Source: Streptomyces sp. R41 (GTDB lineage Bacteria; Actinomycetota; Actinomycetes; Streptomycetales; Streptomycetaceae). From it: a stretch of DNA of 64,000 nucleotides. The notes beneath the pieces are model-generated. The model saw only the letters and a program-made list of their open reading frames with translations. It was not told the DNA's origin and did not search any database. The DNA lies in contig NZ_CP163443.1 of assembly GCF_041053055.1 (NCBI RefSeq), forward strand, positions 9,965,001 through 10,029,000, given 5' to 3'. Numbering within the stretch: the stretch's first letter is position 1; each line of letters opens with the position of its first letter. The translations under genes were made by a program, and so were the position numbers. Shown here piece by piece: positions 48,303 to 57,622 of the stretch.

Positions 48303-49402
48303 TCCCCCGCCGCCTGCAAGGCCCGCTGCTGGACACCGTCGTCGTCGCGGTCGTTCTGATCGACGTCTGGGTCCATTTCGTCACGGACGAGCCGCTGCGC
48401 ATGGCGTGCGCCGTGGCCGCCGCGTTCGCTCTTGTGCTGCGCCGTCGCCTGCCGCTGCTGACCTTCCTGCTCACCCTGCCCGCCGTCCTGTTCTCCGACG
48501 CGATCCTCGCCGCGCTGGCCGCGCTGTACACACTCGCCTCACTCACCCGCCACCGCTCCCTGCTGGCCGTCTGCGCTGCGGCGTTCACGATCAGCGACAT
48601 GACTTCATGGCCGTCGCCGAACTTCGACTTCACGGCCTCCTCGACCCTCATCACTCTGGGTTACACCGCCGCGACGGCGGCCGCTCCTGTCTTCCTGGGC
48701 CAACTCGTCCAGGCCCGACGTGATCTGTCGCTCCGGATCGCCGAGATCTCCGAGGCGCGCGACAACGAGCGGCTGCTGACCGCCCAGACCGTACTGGCCA
48801 AAGAACGCGCGCAGCTCGCCCGGGAGATGCATGACGTGGTCTCCCACCAGGTCAGCCTGATTGCGGTGCGGGCCGGAGCACTCCAGGTCGGCACCCGGGA
48901 CGCCGAAGTCAAAGAAGCCGCCGCCACCATCCGGCGGCTGAGCGTGCAGACCCTGGACGAACTGCGGCACATGGTCAGCGTCCTGCGCGCCTCCGGCGGT
49001 CGCCCCACGGAATTGACACCGCAGCCGTCCCTGGCCGACCTCGAGCGGCTGGTCACCAACAGCGGCATCGAGGCCGAGCTCCAGGCGGACATGCCTGACG
49101 ACCTGCCGCCCACGGTCCAGCGCGCCATCTACCGTGCCGTCCAAGAAGCACTGACCAACACACGCAAGCACGCCCCCGGCACCACCGCGACGGTACGCAT
49201 CAGCCACGAGGACGGCGCCGTCCGTGCCACCGTCACCAATACCGCACCGACCCGGCCCCCTCTCCCGCTGCCCAGCGCCCACCACGGGCTGGTCGGCCTG
49301 CGTCAGCGCGCCGCACTCCTCGGTGGCACCGTCACCTCCGGCCCAACGCCCGACGGCGGCTACGAACTGCGCCTGGAGCTCCCCTCGGAAGGCACGTCGT
49401 GA
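48299..49402 (+). CDS. Sensor histidine kinase (HisKA_3, DesK/NarX type)
   Basis: A 367-residue kinase. The N-terminal part holds 4-5 membrane helices within residues 10-135, then a coiled linker. The phospho-acceptor motif is LAREMHDVVSHQVSLI with H178. The ATPase part has AVQEALTNTRKHAPG and HHGLVGLRQRAALLGGTV. No separate sensor domain is seen, so the membrane part is the likely sensor. Cognate to the preceding response regulator. Confidence 0.93.
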   Translation: MIPRRLQGPLLDTVVVAVVLIDVWVHFVTDEPLRMACAVAAAFALVLRRRLPLLTFLLTLPAVLFSDAILAALAALYTLASLTRHRSLLAVCAAAFTISDMTSWPSPNFDFTASSTLITLGYTAATAAAPVFLGQLVQARRDLSLRIAEISEARDNERLLTAQTVLAKERAQLAREMHDVVSHQVSLIAVRAGALQVGTRDAEVKEAAATIRRLSVQTLDELRHMVSVLRASGGRPTELTPQPSLADLERLVTNSGIEAELQADMPDDLPPTVQRAIYRAVQEALTNTRKHAPGTTATVRISHEDGAVRATVTNTAPTRPPLPLPSAHHGLVGLRQRAALLGGTVTSGPTPDGGYELRLELPSEGTS

Positions 49403-49516
49403 CGGACTGCTGGCCACCGCCTCGGCCGAAGCAGCCGAGCAAGACGTCGAAACCATTCAGTCCAGCGAAATCTCCCCATCCGGCAGCCCTGGGGTAGAGC
49501 TGGAGGCGCTCCGCCG

Positions 49517-49781
49517 TCAGCGGCCCAGCTCCGCCCGCTGTTGCGGCTGGAGGAGCTCACCGTGGGCGCGCACGCGGCCGTTACGCGGATGCGTCCGGTT
49601 GAACTCGGGCCACCAGCGCCTCCACGGCTTTCTTGTCGGTGTCGTTCTGGCCGTGCCACAGCCCGATGGTGACCTTGCCGGTGCCGCCCACGCCGTCGGA
49701 GGCGTCACCGGCGCAGGCGGCGAGGAGTGGTGCGGCGGCCGCGCCGACAAGCAGAGTGCGGCGTGCGATCGCTGAAGTCAT
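49517..49781 (-). pseudogene. Sugar ABC transporter substrate-binding lipoprotein, truncated and frameshifted
   Basis: ATG 49781 opens a lipoprotein signal (SAIARRTLLVGAAAAPLLAAC, Cys of LAAC) followed by the mature start KVTIGLWHGQNDTDKKAVEALVA. A one-base shift near 49608 moves the rest to the frame EFNRTHPRNG..GELLQPQQ, which stops at 49517. Only the first ~80 of about 400 residues survive. Just 11 bp separate it from the GH114 gene, so it was once in one operon with it. Confidence 0.78.
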
Positions 49782-49792
49782 CACGCTTCCCG

Positions 49793-50740
49793 TCAGCGGG
49801 TCCTGCGGACGTAGCCGGCGCTGCCGGGCGTCGACACCATCACATCCCGGCGCACGATGCTCAGCCGGTCGCCGAAGCCCGAACGGGCCTTGCGCAGACC
49901 GCTGTCGGTGTACTCGATGACGACCACCCGGTCGTGGAAAGCCTTCGCGTACTCGCCGCACTCGTCGTACTCGCCGCACTCCTCCGCCACCGCGAAGTCG
50001 AGCTCGGTCCGGGCCCTGAGCCCCGCCAGCTCCACGGTGTTCTTCTGGCCGATGGCAAGGTGCCGGGCGTGCGCGTGCGTCGAGAGCAGGGTGATGAACG
50101 CGGTGGCGTCGTCGGCGGTCAGCAGGTGCCGGGAGCGCGTGTAGCTGTCGTAGTTGTCCGGCTCGACGGCGTCGAAGCCCTTGTCGGCGCAGCCGTCGAT
50201 CCACCGGTTGATCCGCGCGGCCACCCGCCGGCGCTTGACCGGCGTGCTGATGTCGAGCAGCGCCTCGCCCCAGTCGCGGTCGACCACGACCTTGCCGTGC
50301 GCGTCCCGCAGCAGCAGGTCGGCGGGCCACTCCTTCCGCTCGTCGGGCTGTGTCTGGAAGGCGTTGACGTAGCAGATGTTGTAGAGGCCGGGCGCGGGGG
50401 ACGCGGCACGGTCGCGGCTGACGATGCGGACACCGGAGGGCGGGGGATAGGCGCCGCCGATCTGGTAGTCGAAGCCGGCGTGCAGCGGCGGGAGTTCGAC
50501 ACCCCTCGGGGCCGAGCCGGGCTTCGGTTTCGAAGAGGTGGCCGGGGCCGTGGAGGACGCCGGCGAGGGGGCCGGGCCCTTGGACGGCGACGACGTGGCC
50601 GGAGCGCGGGAGGACCCGGACGGGCGGTGCGGCGAGGCTCCGGTGTCCCTCCCCGAACCGCAGCCGGCCAGCGTCAGGAGGCTCGCCAGGACAACGGCTG
50701 TCCCCAGACCTCCGACGCGGGAACCACGCTTGACGGGCAT
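49793..50740 (-). CDS. Endo-alpha-1,4-polygalactosaminidase-like lipoprotein (GH114)
   Basis: A 315-residue secreted glycosidase. The signal ends in a lipobox LLTLAGC, followed by a Ser/Pro/Thr-rich linker to about residue 80. The TIM-barrel domain has GFDYQIGGAYPPPSGVRIVSRDR, LYNICYVNAFQTQPDE, LLDISTPVKRRRVAARINRWID and the acidic FDAVEPDNYDSY, the GH114 active-site loop. These enzymes cleave alpha-1,4-linked galactosamine polymers. The neighbouring dead binding-protein gene suggests a lost uptake system for the products. Start: ATG 50740. Confidence 0.88.
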   Translation of the reverse strand: MPVKRGSRVGGLGTAVVLASLLTLAGCGSGRDTGASPHRPSGSSRAPATSSPSKGPAPSPASSTAPATSSKPKPGSAPRGVELPPLHAGFDYQIGGAYPPPSGVRIVSRDRAASPAPGLYNICYVNAFQTQPDERKEWPADLLLRDAHGKVVVDRDWGEALLDISTPVKRRRVAARINRWIDGCADKGFDAVEPDNYDSYTRSRHLLTADDATAFITLLSTHAHARHLAIGQKNTVELAGLRARTELDFAVAEECGEYDECGEYAKAFHDRVVVIEYTDSGLRKARSGFGDRLSIVRRDVMVSTPGSAGYVRRTR

Positions 50741-51024
50741 GTCCGCTCCATCAATCGCGAGTACGACCCCGCCTCGGACGCTTCCCGCGATCCTGGCGAC
50801 TTTGGCCGGACTTGAACCGAGTCCGCTACCGGCTGGGCGCACCTCTGCGTGCCGGGTCGCCCCACGGCACGCCATGATCAAAGCGTGTGGGCACGCGCAC
50901 GTCAAGGGCTCGCCGTTCAGAACGGAGGCCGGTCACACGACAGATGCCCGACTCCGGGCCGGGGTCCGATGCTGGCCGAGGCGCGGATCCAGAACACGGG
51001 CACATCGAGGAAAGCAGGCACTCC
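50741..51024. other. Divergent intergenic region
   Basis: About 285 bp between the GH114 and F420-reductase genes. It must hold both promoters. No clear dyad or coding frame was seen. Confidence 0.5.
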
Positions 51025-51630
51025 ATGCCCATCGGAATCATCGGTGCCGGAGCCATCGGGCAGGCACTCGCCGGGCGGTTCGTGGCCGCGGGCGAGCAGG
51101 TCGTCATCAGCAACAGCCGTGGCCCGCGGTCCCTGCGGGGCCTCGCCTCCTCGATGGGGCCGGGGCTCAGGCCCGCCACCGTCGGCGAGTCGGCCGACGA
51201 GGAGATCGTCGTCCTCGCCGTGCCATGGCGACGGCTGCGCGAGGCGGTGGCAGCGGCGGACGTGCCCGACTGGCAGGAGCGGATCGTCATCGACACCACC
51301 AACCCGCTCGGCCCACCCGACTTCGAGGCCGCCGCCCTCGGCGGCCGCACCTCCAGCGAGCTCGTCTCCGACCTGGTGCAGGGCGCCCGGCTGGTGAAGG
51401 CCTTCAACACGCTGACGCCGGACGTGCTCGGAGCCGACCCCCGGACCCCGGCCGGACGGCGGGTGATCTTCCTCTCAGGGAACCACGCCGGCGCCAACGA
51501 GCGCATAGCGCGGCTGGCCGGGCGGGTGGGCTGGGCAGCCGTCGACCTCGGCCCCCTGGCGTCCGGCGGACGGCTGCAGCAGTTCCCCGGTGGACCCCTG
51601 CCCACGCTCAATCTCCTCATGGAACCCTGA
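51025..51630 (+). CDS. NADPH-dependent F420 reductase-like oxidoreductase
   Basis: A 201-residue Rossmann protein of the FNO type. It begins PIGIIGAGAIGQALAGRF (NADP loop), then VVISNSRGPRSLRGL, VVLAVPWRRLREAV and VKAFNTLTPDVL, the K-A-F-N-T motif. It moves hydride between NADPH and F420 or reduces related substrates. The start at ATG 51025 gives the canonical beginning. It forms a 3-gene unit with the hydrolase (22-bp gap) and the LAL regulator. Confidence 0.9.
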   Translation: MPIGIIGAGAIGQALAGRFVAAGEQVVISNSRGPRSLRGLASSMGPGLRPATVGESADEEIVVLAVPWRRLREAVAAADVPDWQERIVIDTTNPLGPPDFEAAALGGRTSSELVSDLVQGARLVKAFNTLTPDVLGADPRTPAGRRVIFLSGNHAGANERIARLAGRVGWAAVDLGPLASGGRLQQFPGGPLPTLNLLMEP

Positions 51631-51651
51631 TCCGAGCTCTATTGTCAGGAC

Positions 51652-52563
51652 ATGACCGGAGACCGCATCGCACTGGCCGTCCACGACCACGGGGGCGACG
51701 GCCCGCCCCTGCTTCTTCTCCACGGCGCGGGACGCACCCTTGCCGACTGGGCTGCCGTCGCCCCGTTCCTCGTACCCCACCACCGGGTACTCGCCGTGGA
51801 CCTCCGCGGACACGGTCTCTCACCGTCCGGCACCTGGGACTTCCCCCACGTGCTCGCAGACATCGAGGCGGTATTGGAGGAGCACGCAATCCCCGGCGCG
51901 CTGCCCGTCGGACACTCCCTCGGCGGGATGATCGCCGTGCTCCACGCGCTGCAGCACCCGGAGGTCACGCCCGGCGCGGTGAACCTCGACGGATACGCGT
52001 GGGGCCGCCTCGACCAGTACGTGGGGCTGGAGCCGGCGTACGTCGAGGAGCGGCTCACCGAGGTGCGGAAGCTGGCGGCGACGGTGTCGGGCGAGCCTCT
52101 TCCCGCCGAGGGGCTGAAGGCAGTGCTCGCTCAGCAGCGCGCGATGTCCGAACAACTGGGCATCCCCTACGAGCTGTTGGAAGCCGGCGTCCTGCGTTCC
52201 ATGCGCGAAAGACCGGACGGGCGGCTGGAGTTGGGGCCGGAGCGCGAGCACGCGCTCGAGATGCTGGACGCGATCGACTCGCTCGACCTCTTCGCGCTCT
52301 TCCACCAGGTGCCCGTACCGCTGCTGCTCGGGCGCGCGCTGCGGCCCCTGCCGCCGGTCCCCGGCATGGACTGGCTCGACGAGCTGATGGCGGCGTACGC
52401 CAAGGGACTCGCCCGAGACCTCGCTCGCCTCGCCGACGAACGCGCCGAGGTGACGGTCGCCGAGATCGACGGCACCCACGCGATGCTCCTGGAGAACCCC
52501 CGGGCGGTCGCCGACGCGATCCTCGGCTTCACCTCCCAGACGATTCCCGGGGCCACCGCATGA
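51652..52563 (+). CDS. Alpha/beta hydrolase (Ser-type)
   Basis: A 303-residue alpha/beta hydrolase. HGAGRTLADW is the oxyanion loop, VDLRGHGLSPSG follows, the nucleophile elbow is GHSLGGM and the terminal His is in DGTHAMLLENP. These fit esterases or lactonases of the small-molecule class. It overlaps the LAL regulator by ATGA (52560-52563), so it is translated with it. The substrate may be the signal the regulator senses, an inference from coupling only. Confidence 0.88.
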   Translation: MTGDRIALAVHDHGGDGPPLLLLHGAGRTLADWAAVAPFLVPHHRVLAVDLRGHGLSPSGTWDFPHVLADIEAVLEEHAIPGALPVGHSLGGMIAVLHALQHPEVTPGAVNLDGYAWGRLDQYVGLEPAYVEERLTEVRKLAATVSGEPLPAEGLKAVLAQQRAMSEQLGIPYELLEAGVLRSMRERPDGRLELGPEREHALEMLDAIDSLDLFALFHQVPVPLLLGRALRPLPPVPGMDWLDELMAAYAKGLARDLARLADERAEVTVAEIDGTHAMLLENPRAVADAILGFTSQTIPGATA

Positions 52564-55343
52564 CGCCGGCCGGTGACGAGTGGATCGTCGGGCGAGACCA
52601 TGAACTGGCCCTGCTGGCCCGTCTGGTGGACGAGCTCGCGGCGGGGGAGACGGACTCCCTCGTGATGGCGGGCGGCCCCGGCGCGGGCAAGAGCGTCCTG
52701 CTGGACGCCGCGGCCCGGATCGCCCGGCGGGCGGGGGTGCGGGTGCTGCGCTGCCGCGGCAGCGAGGGCGAGTCCGGCCTGGCGTTCGCCGGACTGCATC
52801 AGCTGCTGCGGCCCGTCCTGGACCTGGCCGATGGGCTTCCCCTACGCCAACGGGCCGCGCTGCTCGGCGTGTTCGGACTCGACGACGGTACGGAGACGGC
52901 GCCCGACCCGCTGTTGACCGCGCTCGGCGCCCTGACCCTGCTCTCCGACGCCGCCGGGCAAGACCCCCTGCTGCTCGTGGTCGATGACGCGCACTGGCTG
53001 GACCTCGGCACACTTGACGCCCTCGCCTTCGTCGCCCGACGCCTCGAAGGCGAGCCGGTGGCCCTGCTTCTGGCCGCCCGCGACACCGTCGTACCGGAGC
53101 AATTCGCCCGAGAAGTACGCCGGTTGACCGTGGAGCCGCTCGACCCCGCGGCAGCCGGACGGCTCCTCGACCTGCAGCCCCAGCCACCGGCCGGACGAGC
53201 CCGCTCCCGCATCCTCGAACAGGCTGCGGGCGTCCCCCTGGCCCTCGTCGAACTCGCCCGGGCCGTGGGACGCGACCCCGCCGCGGCCGAGGACGGAGCA
53301 CTGCCCCTCACCGACCGCCTTGAGGCCATATTCGCGGCGGACCTCCCCGAACTCCCGAAGAGCACAAGGCAATTGCTGCTCCTCGCCGCCGCCGCGGAGA
53401 GCGCCGAACTGCCCGTCATCCTCTCCGCGGCCGGTGATTCCACGACCCCCGACGACTGGCTCCCCGCCGAGCGCGCCGGACTCGTCCGCATCGACGACGA
53501 CCACATCCGCTTCCGACACCCGCTGATCCGCTCCGCCGTCTACCAGGCCGCGACCTACGCGGAACGCCACACGGCCCATCGCGCTCTCGCCGACGTGCTC
53601 GTCGCTGACCCCGACCGCCGTGCCTGGCATCATGCGGCCGCCGTGTCAGGGGTGGACGAGGAAGCCGCCCGTGAACTGGAGGACAGCGCGGCACGGGCAC
53701 AGCGCCGCGGCGGCTACGCGGCCGCGGCCACCGCCCTCGAACGCGCGGCCCGGCTCAGCCCCGACCCCGCCGTCCGCGCACGGCGCCTGGTGCGCGCCGC
53801 GACCATGGCGATGTACGCCGGTCATCCGCGCTGGGTCGGCGAGATCAGCGCCCGGGTCGCCACCCTCACCGACGACCCCGAGGTTCTTGCCGAGGCCTCG
53901 TTGCGAGCGGGCTGGGCGCTCGCCGTCACCACCCAGTTCGCGAGCTCGCTCGGCTTCCTGCTGCCGGTCGCCGAGGCCGCGGTCGAGTCGAACCCCGGCC
54001 TCGCCCTCGACGCCGTCAGCACGGCCACCACTCCCGCGTACAACTCGGGGGCGCCGGAGCACCGCGAGACGATCCTGCGGATCGTGGAGCGCGTGCCGCC
54101 CCAGGAGGACGAGACGGGCCGCCTCTGGGCCCTGGCGGGCTGCGATCCCGTCCGGAACCGCACACGGGCCCTCGACCTGCTCGCGGCCACCTGGAGCGAA
54201 CCCCCACCGGAACCCGGTTCGGGGCACGAAGGCGACCTCCCACTGTCCCGTATGGTCGTCTCGGGCGGCGCCGCCTGGGTGCTCGACGAGACGGCCGAGG
54301 CGATACGACTGCTCGGCGCGGCCCTGGAGCATCTGCGGCGCTCCCCGACCGCCGGGGCGAACGCGACCGTCGCCCAGGCGCTCGCGCTGGCCCTCTACGA
54401 GAGCGGAGCCTGGGCGGAGTGCCGCAGCGCGCTCGACGAGGCGTACCGCACGGCCGCCGAAGCGGGCCTGGAGAACGTGGCGGTCGGCTCGCCCGTCCTG
54501 CGCGCCACCCTGCTCGCCCTGCGCGGCGACACCGAAGCGGCCCGCGCGGCCGTGCAGCGCGCCGCCCACGGCATCGACCTGCCCAACTGCCGCAGCCTGC
54601 ACGTGCGCACGCACTACGCACTGGGCGCCGCCGCGCTCGCCGAGGGCGACCACGCGGCGGCGTACGACCGCTTCCGCGCCGTCTACACGCAGGAACCGGA
54701 GCCCGCGCCCCTGCACTTCCACGCCTCCGACTACTACCTCGCCGACCTCGCCGCGGCCGCCGTACGCACCGGACGGACCGAAGACGCGCGGCTCGTCCTC
54801 GACGCGGCAGTCCGGCGCCTCGCGGCGGGCGAGGTGTCCGCACGGCTCGACGCGATCGTGCACCGGGCCCGCGCGCTGCTGGCCGAACCTGACGACGCCG
54901 AACGGCACTTCGTCGCGGCGCTCGCCGATCCGGCGGGCGACCAGTGGCCCTTCGAACGGGCCCAGGTCCGCCTCGACTACGCCGAGTGGCTGCGCCGTCG
55001 GCGCCGTGCGGTGGCGGCGCGTCCGCTGCTCGGCGCGGCGCTCGACGTCTTCGATCGGCTCGGCGCGCGCCCGTGGAGCGAACGCGCCCGCGCGGAACTC
55101 CGCGCCGCGGGCGTGACCCCCGGCGCCTCGCCGACCACGTCCCTCGACGCGCTCTCCGAACTGACCTCGCAGCAGCTCCAGATCGCCCGCCTCGCGGCCG
55201 GGGGCCTCACCAACCGCGAGATCGGCGAACGCATCTTCCTCTCCCCGCGCACGGTCGGCTTCCACCTGTACCGGATCTTCCCCAAGCTCGGCATCACGTC
55301 CCGCGCCCAACTCCGGGACGCGCTGCCGGAGGCGCCGGAGTGA
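52560..55343 (+). CDS. LAL-type LuxR family ATP-binding transcriptional regulator
   Basis: A 927-residue LAL protein. Walker A GGPGAGKS is at residues 38-45 and Walker B LLLVVDDAHWLD at about 140. A long middle of TPR-like helices follows. The C-terminal HTH (LTSQQLQIARLAAGGLTNREI, LSPRTVGFHLYRIFPKLGI) is at about 865-915. Such regulators activate secondary-metabolite or carbon-use clusters, as MalT and PikD do. No biosynthetic cluster is adjacent; the PhyH/AraC pair beside it is a candidate target. ATG 52560 overlaps the hydrolase stop. Confidence 0.93.
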   Translation: MTPAGDEWIVGRDHELALLARLVDELAAGETDSLVMAGGPGAGKSVLLDAAARIARRAGVRVLRCRGSEGESGLAFAGLHQLLRPVLDLADGLPLRQRAALLGVFGLDDGTETAPDPLLTALGALTLLSDAAGQDPLLLVVDDAHWLDLGTLDALAFVARRLEGEPVALLLAARDTVVPEQFAREVRRLTVEPLDPAAAGRLLDLQPQPPAGRARSRILEQAAGVPLALVELARAVGRDPAAAEDGALPLTDRLEAIFAADLPELPKSTRQLLLLAAAAESAELPVILSAAGDSTTPDDWLPAERAGLVRIDDDHIRFRHPLIRSAVYQAATYAERHTAHRALADVLVADPDRRAWHHAAAVSGVDEEAARELEDSAARAQRRGGYAAAATALERAARLSPDPAVRARRLVRAATMAMYAGHPRWVGEISARVATLTDDPEVLAEASLRAGWALAVTTQFASSLGFLLPVAEAAVESNPGLALDAVSTATTPAYNSGAPEHRETILRIVERVPPQEDETGRLWALAGCDPVRNRTRALDLLAATWSEPPPEPGSGHEGDLPLSRMVVSGGAAWVLDETAEAIRLLGAALEHLRRSPTAGANATVAQALALALYESGAWAECRSALDEAYRTAAEAGLENVAVGSPVLRATLLALRGDTEAARAAVQRAAHGIDLPNCRSLHVRTHYALGAAALAEGDHAAAYDRFRAVYTQEPEPAPLHFHASDYYLADLAAAAVRTGRTEDARLVLDAAVRRLAAGEVSARLDAIVHRARALLAEPDDAERHFVAALADPAGDQWPFERAQVRLDYAEWLRRRRRAVAARPLLGAALDVFDRLGARPWSERARAELRAAGVTPGASPTTSLDALSELTSQQLQIARLAAGGLTNREIGERIFLSPRTVGFHLYRIFPKLGITSRAQLRDALPEAPE

Positions 55344-55352
55344 GCGGTGCGC

Positions 55353-56156
55353 TCAGTGGGGACCACTCGCCGCGAACTCCGTGCCGCACGGCCCCGCGCC
55401 CTCGCTCTCGGGCAGGGCGACGGGGTCCCCGCTCATCGTCAGCGTCCGGTAGAAGCCGCCGATGCGCTCGGTGGAGCGGCCGACGTAATGGCCGATGAAG
55501 GAGCGGCGGAAGCGGTCGGGGCTGCGGTTGGGGCCGGAGCCGTGTACGAGGCTGCCGTTGAAGAACAGGACGTCGCCCGGTTCCATGTCGACCGGTACGG
55601 AGGTGAGGCCGGGCGGCGGCGGAACGTACTCGCGTGCGAAGGACAGGGCCGCGTCCGCCTCCTCCGGGCAGAACAGGTCCATGCGGTGCGTGCCCGGCAC
55701 GACCTCCAGACCGCCGTTCTCGCGGTCGATCGCGTCGCAGGCGATCCAGGCGGCCACACAGGTACCCGGCTCGACGCGCAGATAGAAGTTGTCCTGGTGC
55801 AGTGCCTGACCACGGGCGCCGGGTGGCTTGAAGTAGAACATGCTCTGCGCGGCGAGGGGTTCCTCGCCCAGCAGGGTCTCCAGGATGTTCCGCAGCCTCG
55901 GATCGAGGAGGCAGCGCCGGGACATTGCGTTGATGCGGTGCGGGTGCAGGACGCGGGGATGGGCGTGCAGCGGATCGGCCGGCCCGTCGGTCTCTGCGGC
56001 GCGCGGTTCGAAATGTCCGGGGATCGGCCCGGCGGCGTGCAGCGTCGTGAACTCGGCGCAGAGTGCGTCGATCTCGGCGCGGGCGAACAGTCCGCGCACC
56101 ACCGCGAATCCGCTCTCCTCGAACTGCCGAAGGCCGTCCCTGTCCGTGACTGTCAT
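55353..56156 (-). CDS. Phytanoyl-CoA dioxygenase (PhyH) family Fe(II)/2-oxoglutarate oxygenase
   Basis: A 267-residue PhyH enzyme. The metal triad is H120/D122 (ALHQDNFYL) and distal H204 (SLVHGSGPNRS), with R210 a plausible 2-oxoglutarate anchor. GLEVVPGTHRMDLF and PVDMEPGDVLFFNGS are typical family strands. Members hydroxylate small molecules, including secondary metabolites and ectoine. The substrate is unknown. It is convergent with the LAL regulator (10-bp gap) and divergent from an AraC regulator, which probably controls it. Confidence 0.9.
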   Translation of the reverse strand: MTVTDRDGLRQFEESGFAVVRGLFARAEIDALCAEFTTLHAAGPIPGHFEPRAAETDGPADPLHAHPRVLHPHRINAMSRRCLLDPRLRNILETLLGEEPLAAQSMFYFKPPGARGQALHQDNFYLRVEPGTCVAAWIACDAIDRENGGLEVVPGTHRMDLFCPEEADAALSFAREYVPPPPGLTSVPVDMEPGDVLFFNGSLVHGSGPNRSPDRFRRSFIGHYVGRSTERIGGFYRTLTMSGDPVALPESEGAGPCGTEFAASGPH

Positions 56157-56226
56157 CCGACCGCCCCTTCTCGCCGGTGTCCCAGGTGCCTCACGCTAGG
56201 TCGGTGCGCCTTTCGGGAGGATGCCT

Positions 56227-57162
56227 GTGCGTGCTGACGAGTTGTCCAAGGCTGCTGTTCCGTCGCCGCCGCCCGGCCTGGTGACCATCGGACGCTTCGA
56301 CCAACGGCCGGGATACGCCGTCAACCGGCCGCGCGGGGCGGACAGCTGGCTGTTCACCTGGACGACGGGCGGACGCGGGCGGCTCGCACAAGGAGCGTCG
56401 CACGTGGTGGCCGGAGCCGGCGATCTCGTGGTCCTTGGGCCCGGAGTGGCGCACCGGTACGCCGTCGAACCCGGCGCCGGGCACTGGGCGTTCTGGTGGG
56501 TGCACTGCCAGGCCAGGGCGGCCTGGTCGGGATGGCTGCGGCCGTACGCTCTCGATCACGGGCTGTACGTCGTCGGACCCGCGCCGAGCCAGGGACGTAC
56601 CCGGCGGAGCGAGGACCGGATCGATGCCGCCTTCCGCCGGATGCTCGCCGACGCCCGCTGGACGGGAGACGGCCCGCCGCCGGGCCCCGCGGAGCCCACC
56701 GACGGCGAGGTCGCCGTCGCGCACGGCACCGCCGCCCGCGAGCTGACCCTCTGCTCCCTGGAGGAGGTCGTCCTGCTCACCACCGCGCGGGCGGAGCGGC
56801 GCCGACCCGACCTCGACGCGCGCATCCGGCGGGCCGAGTCCCTGATCGCGGCCGACCCGAGCGCGCCGCACACCGTACGGTCGCTCGCCGGCGCCGTCTC
56901 CCTCTCACCGTCACGTTTCGCCCACCTCTTCACCGAGCAGCTCGGCCGCTCCCCGATGCGCGCCGTGCGCGACGCCCGGCTGCTGCACGCGGCCCGGCTG
57001 CTGGAAGCCACCGAACTCCCGGTGGAGCGGGTCGCTGCGGCCTCCGGCTTCACCAGCGCCTTCCACTTCAACCGGGTCTTCCGACAGCGCTACGGCACAC
57101 CGCCGGGCGCCTACCGGAGCGGAACCGCTAGGGGTGAGGGGGAGGGGGCGGGATGGTCGTGA
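56227..57162 (+). CDS. AraC-family transcriptional regulator
   Basis: A 311-residue AraC protein. The N-terminal cupin-like sensor domain has ADSWLFTWTTGGRGRLAQG, HVVAGAGDLVVLGPGVAHRYAV and WWVHCQAR. The C-terminal double HTH is TVRSLAGAVSLSPSRFAHLF, EQLGRSPMRAVRDARL and VERVAAASGFTSAFHFNRVF, RQRYGTPPGAYR. The start at GTG 56227 has GGGAGG at 6 nt; ATG 56221 abuts the site. It is divergent from the PhyH gene (64-70 bp), suggesting it regulates PhyH. It overlaps the USP gene by 35 bp at its end. Confidence 0.92.
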   Translation: MRADELSKAAVPSPPPGLVTIGRFDQRPGYAVNRPRGADSWLFTWTTGGRGRLAQGASHVVAGAGDLVVLGPGVAHRYAVEPGAGHWAFWWVHCQARAAWSGWLRPYALDHGLYVVGPAPSQGRTRRSEDRIDAAFRRMLADARWTGDGPPPGPAEPTDGEVAVAHGTAARELTLCSLEEVVLLTTARAERRRPDLDARIRRAESLIAADPSAPHTVRSLAGAVSLSPSRFAHLFTEQLGRSPMRAVRDARLLHAARLLEATELPVERVAAASGFTSAFHFNRVFRQRYGTPPGAYRSGTARGEGEGAGWS

Positions 57163-57622
57163 CGTCCGGCGCCGCTTCGGGCCAGACCAGCAGCACCGGG
57201 CAGGGCGCGTGGTCGACGACGAACCGTCCGGCCCGTCCCAGACTGTGCGGTCCGAGACGGGTGCGGTCGCCGTCGCGGGCCAGCACGAGCAGGTCGGCGC
57301 CCTCGGCGGCGGCGACCACCTCCCGCTCGACACGCCCGGCCCGCTCAACGCGCGCGCTGGGGCGGCCCAGCCGTTCGGCTGCCGCGTCGAGGAGCTGCGC
57401 GGCCGAGGTGGTGCCGAGGGTTTCCAGCCGGTCACCGGGGTCGGGCTCGGAGTGTCCGCGACCGAGCAGGCCTGCGAAGGCGCCGTGCGCCAGGCCGGGC
57501 ACGCCGGGTTCGGCGACGTGCAGCAGGACCACGTCCGTCGCGTGCGGCGCGTGCGTGCCCACGGCGTCCACGCACGCGGGCCATGTTCCCTCGACCAGCC
57601 AGACGATCACCCGCATGCCCAT
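57128..57622 (-). CDS. Universal stress protein (UspA) family domain protein
   Basis: A 164-residue UspA-fold protein. It begins RVIVWLVEGTWPACVDAV, with VVLLHVAEP and a later ADLLVLARDGDR, then GPHSLGRAGRFVVDHAPCPVLLV, the G-x(2)-S-x(3)-x-FV-x-x-AP-CPVL pattern of ATP-binding USPs. Stress or nucleotide-sensing roles are typical. Its ATG (57622) shares one base with the stop of the preceding transporter gene (TGATG), so it is translated with it; ATG 57616 is an alternative. It may modulate that transporter. Confidence 0.82.
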   Translation of the reverse strand: MGMRVIVWLVEGTWPACVDAVGTHAPHATDVVLLHVAEPGVPGLAHGAFAGLLGRGHSEPDPGDRLETLGTTSAAQLLDAAAERLGRPSARVERAGRVEREVVAAAEGADLLVLARDGDRTRLGPHSLGRAGRFVVDHAPCPVLLVWPEAAPDVTTIPPPPPHP

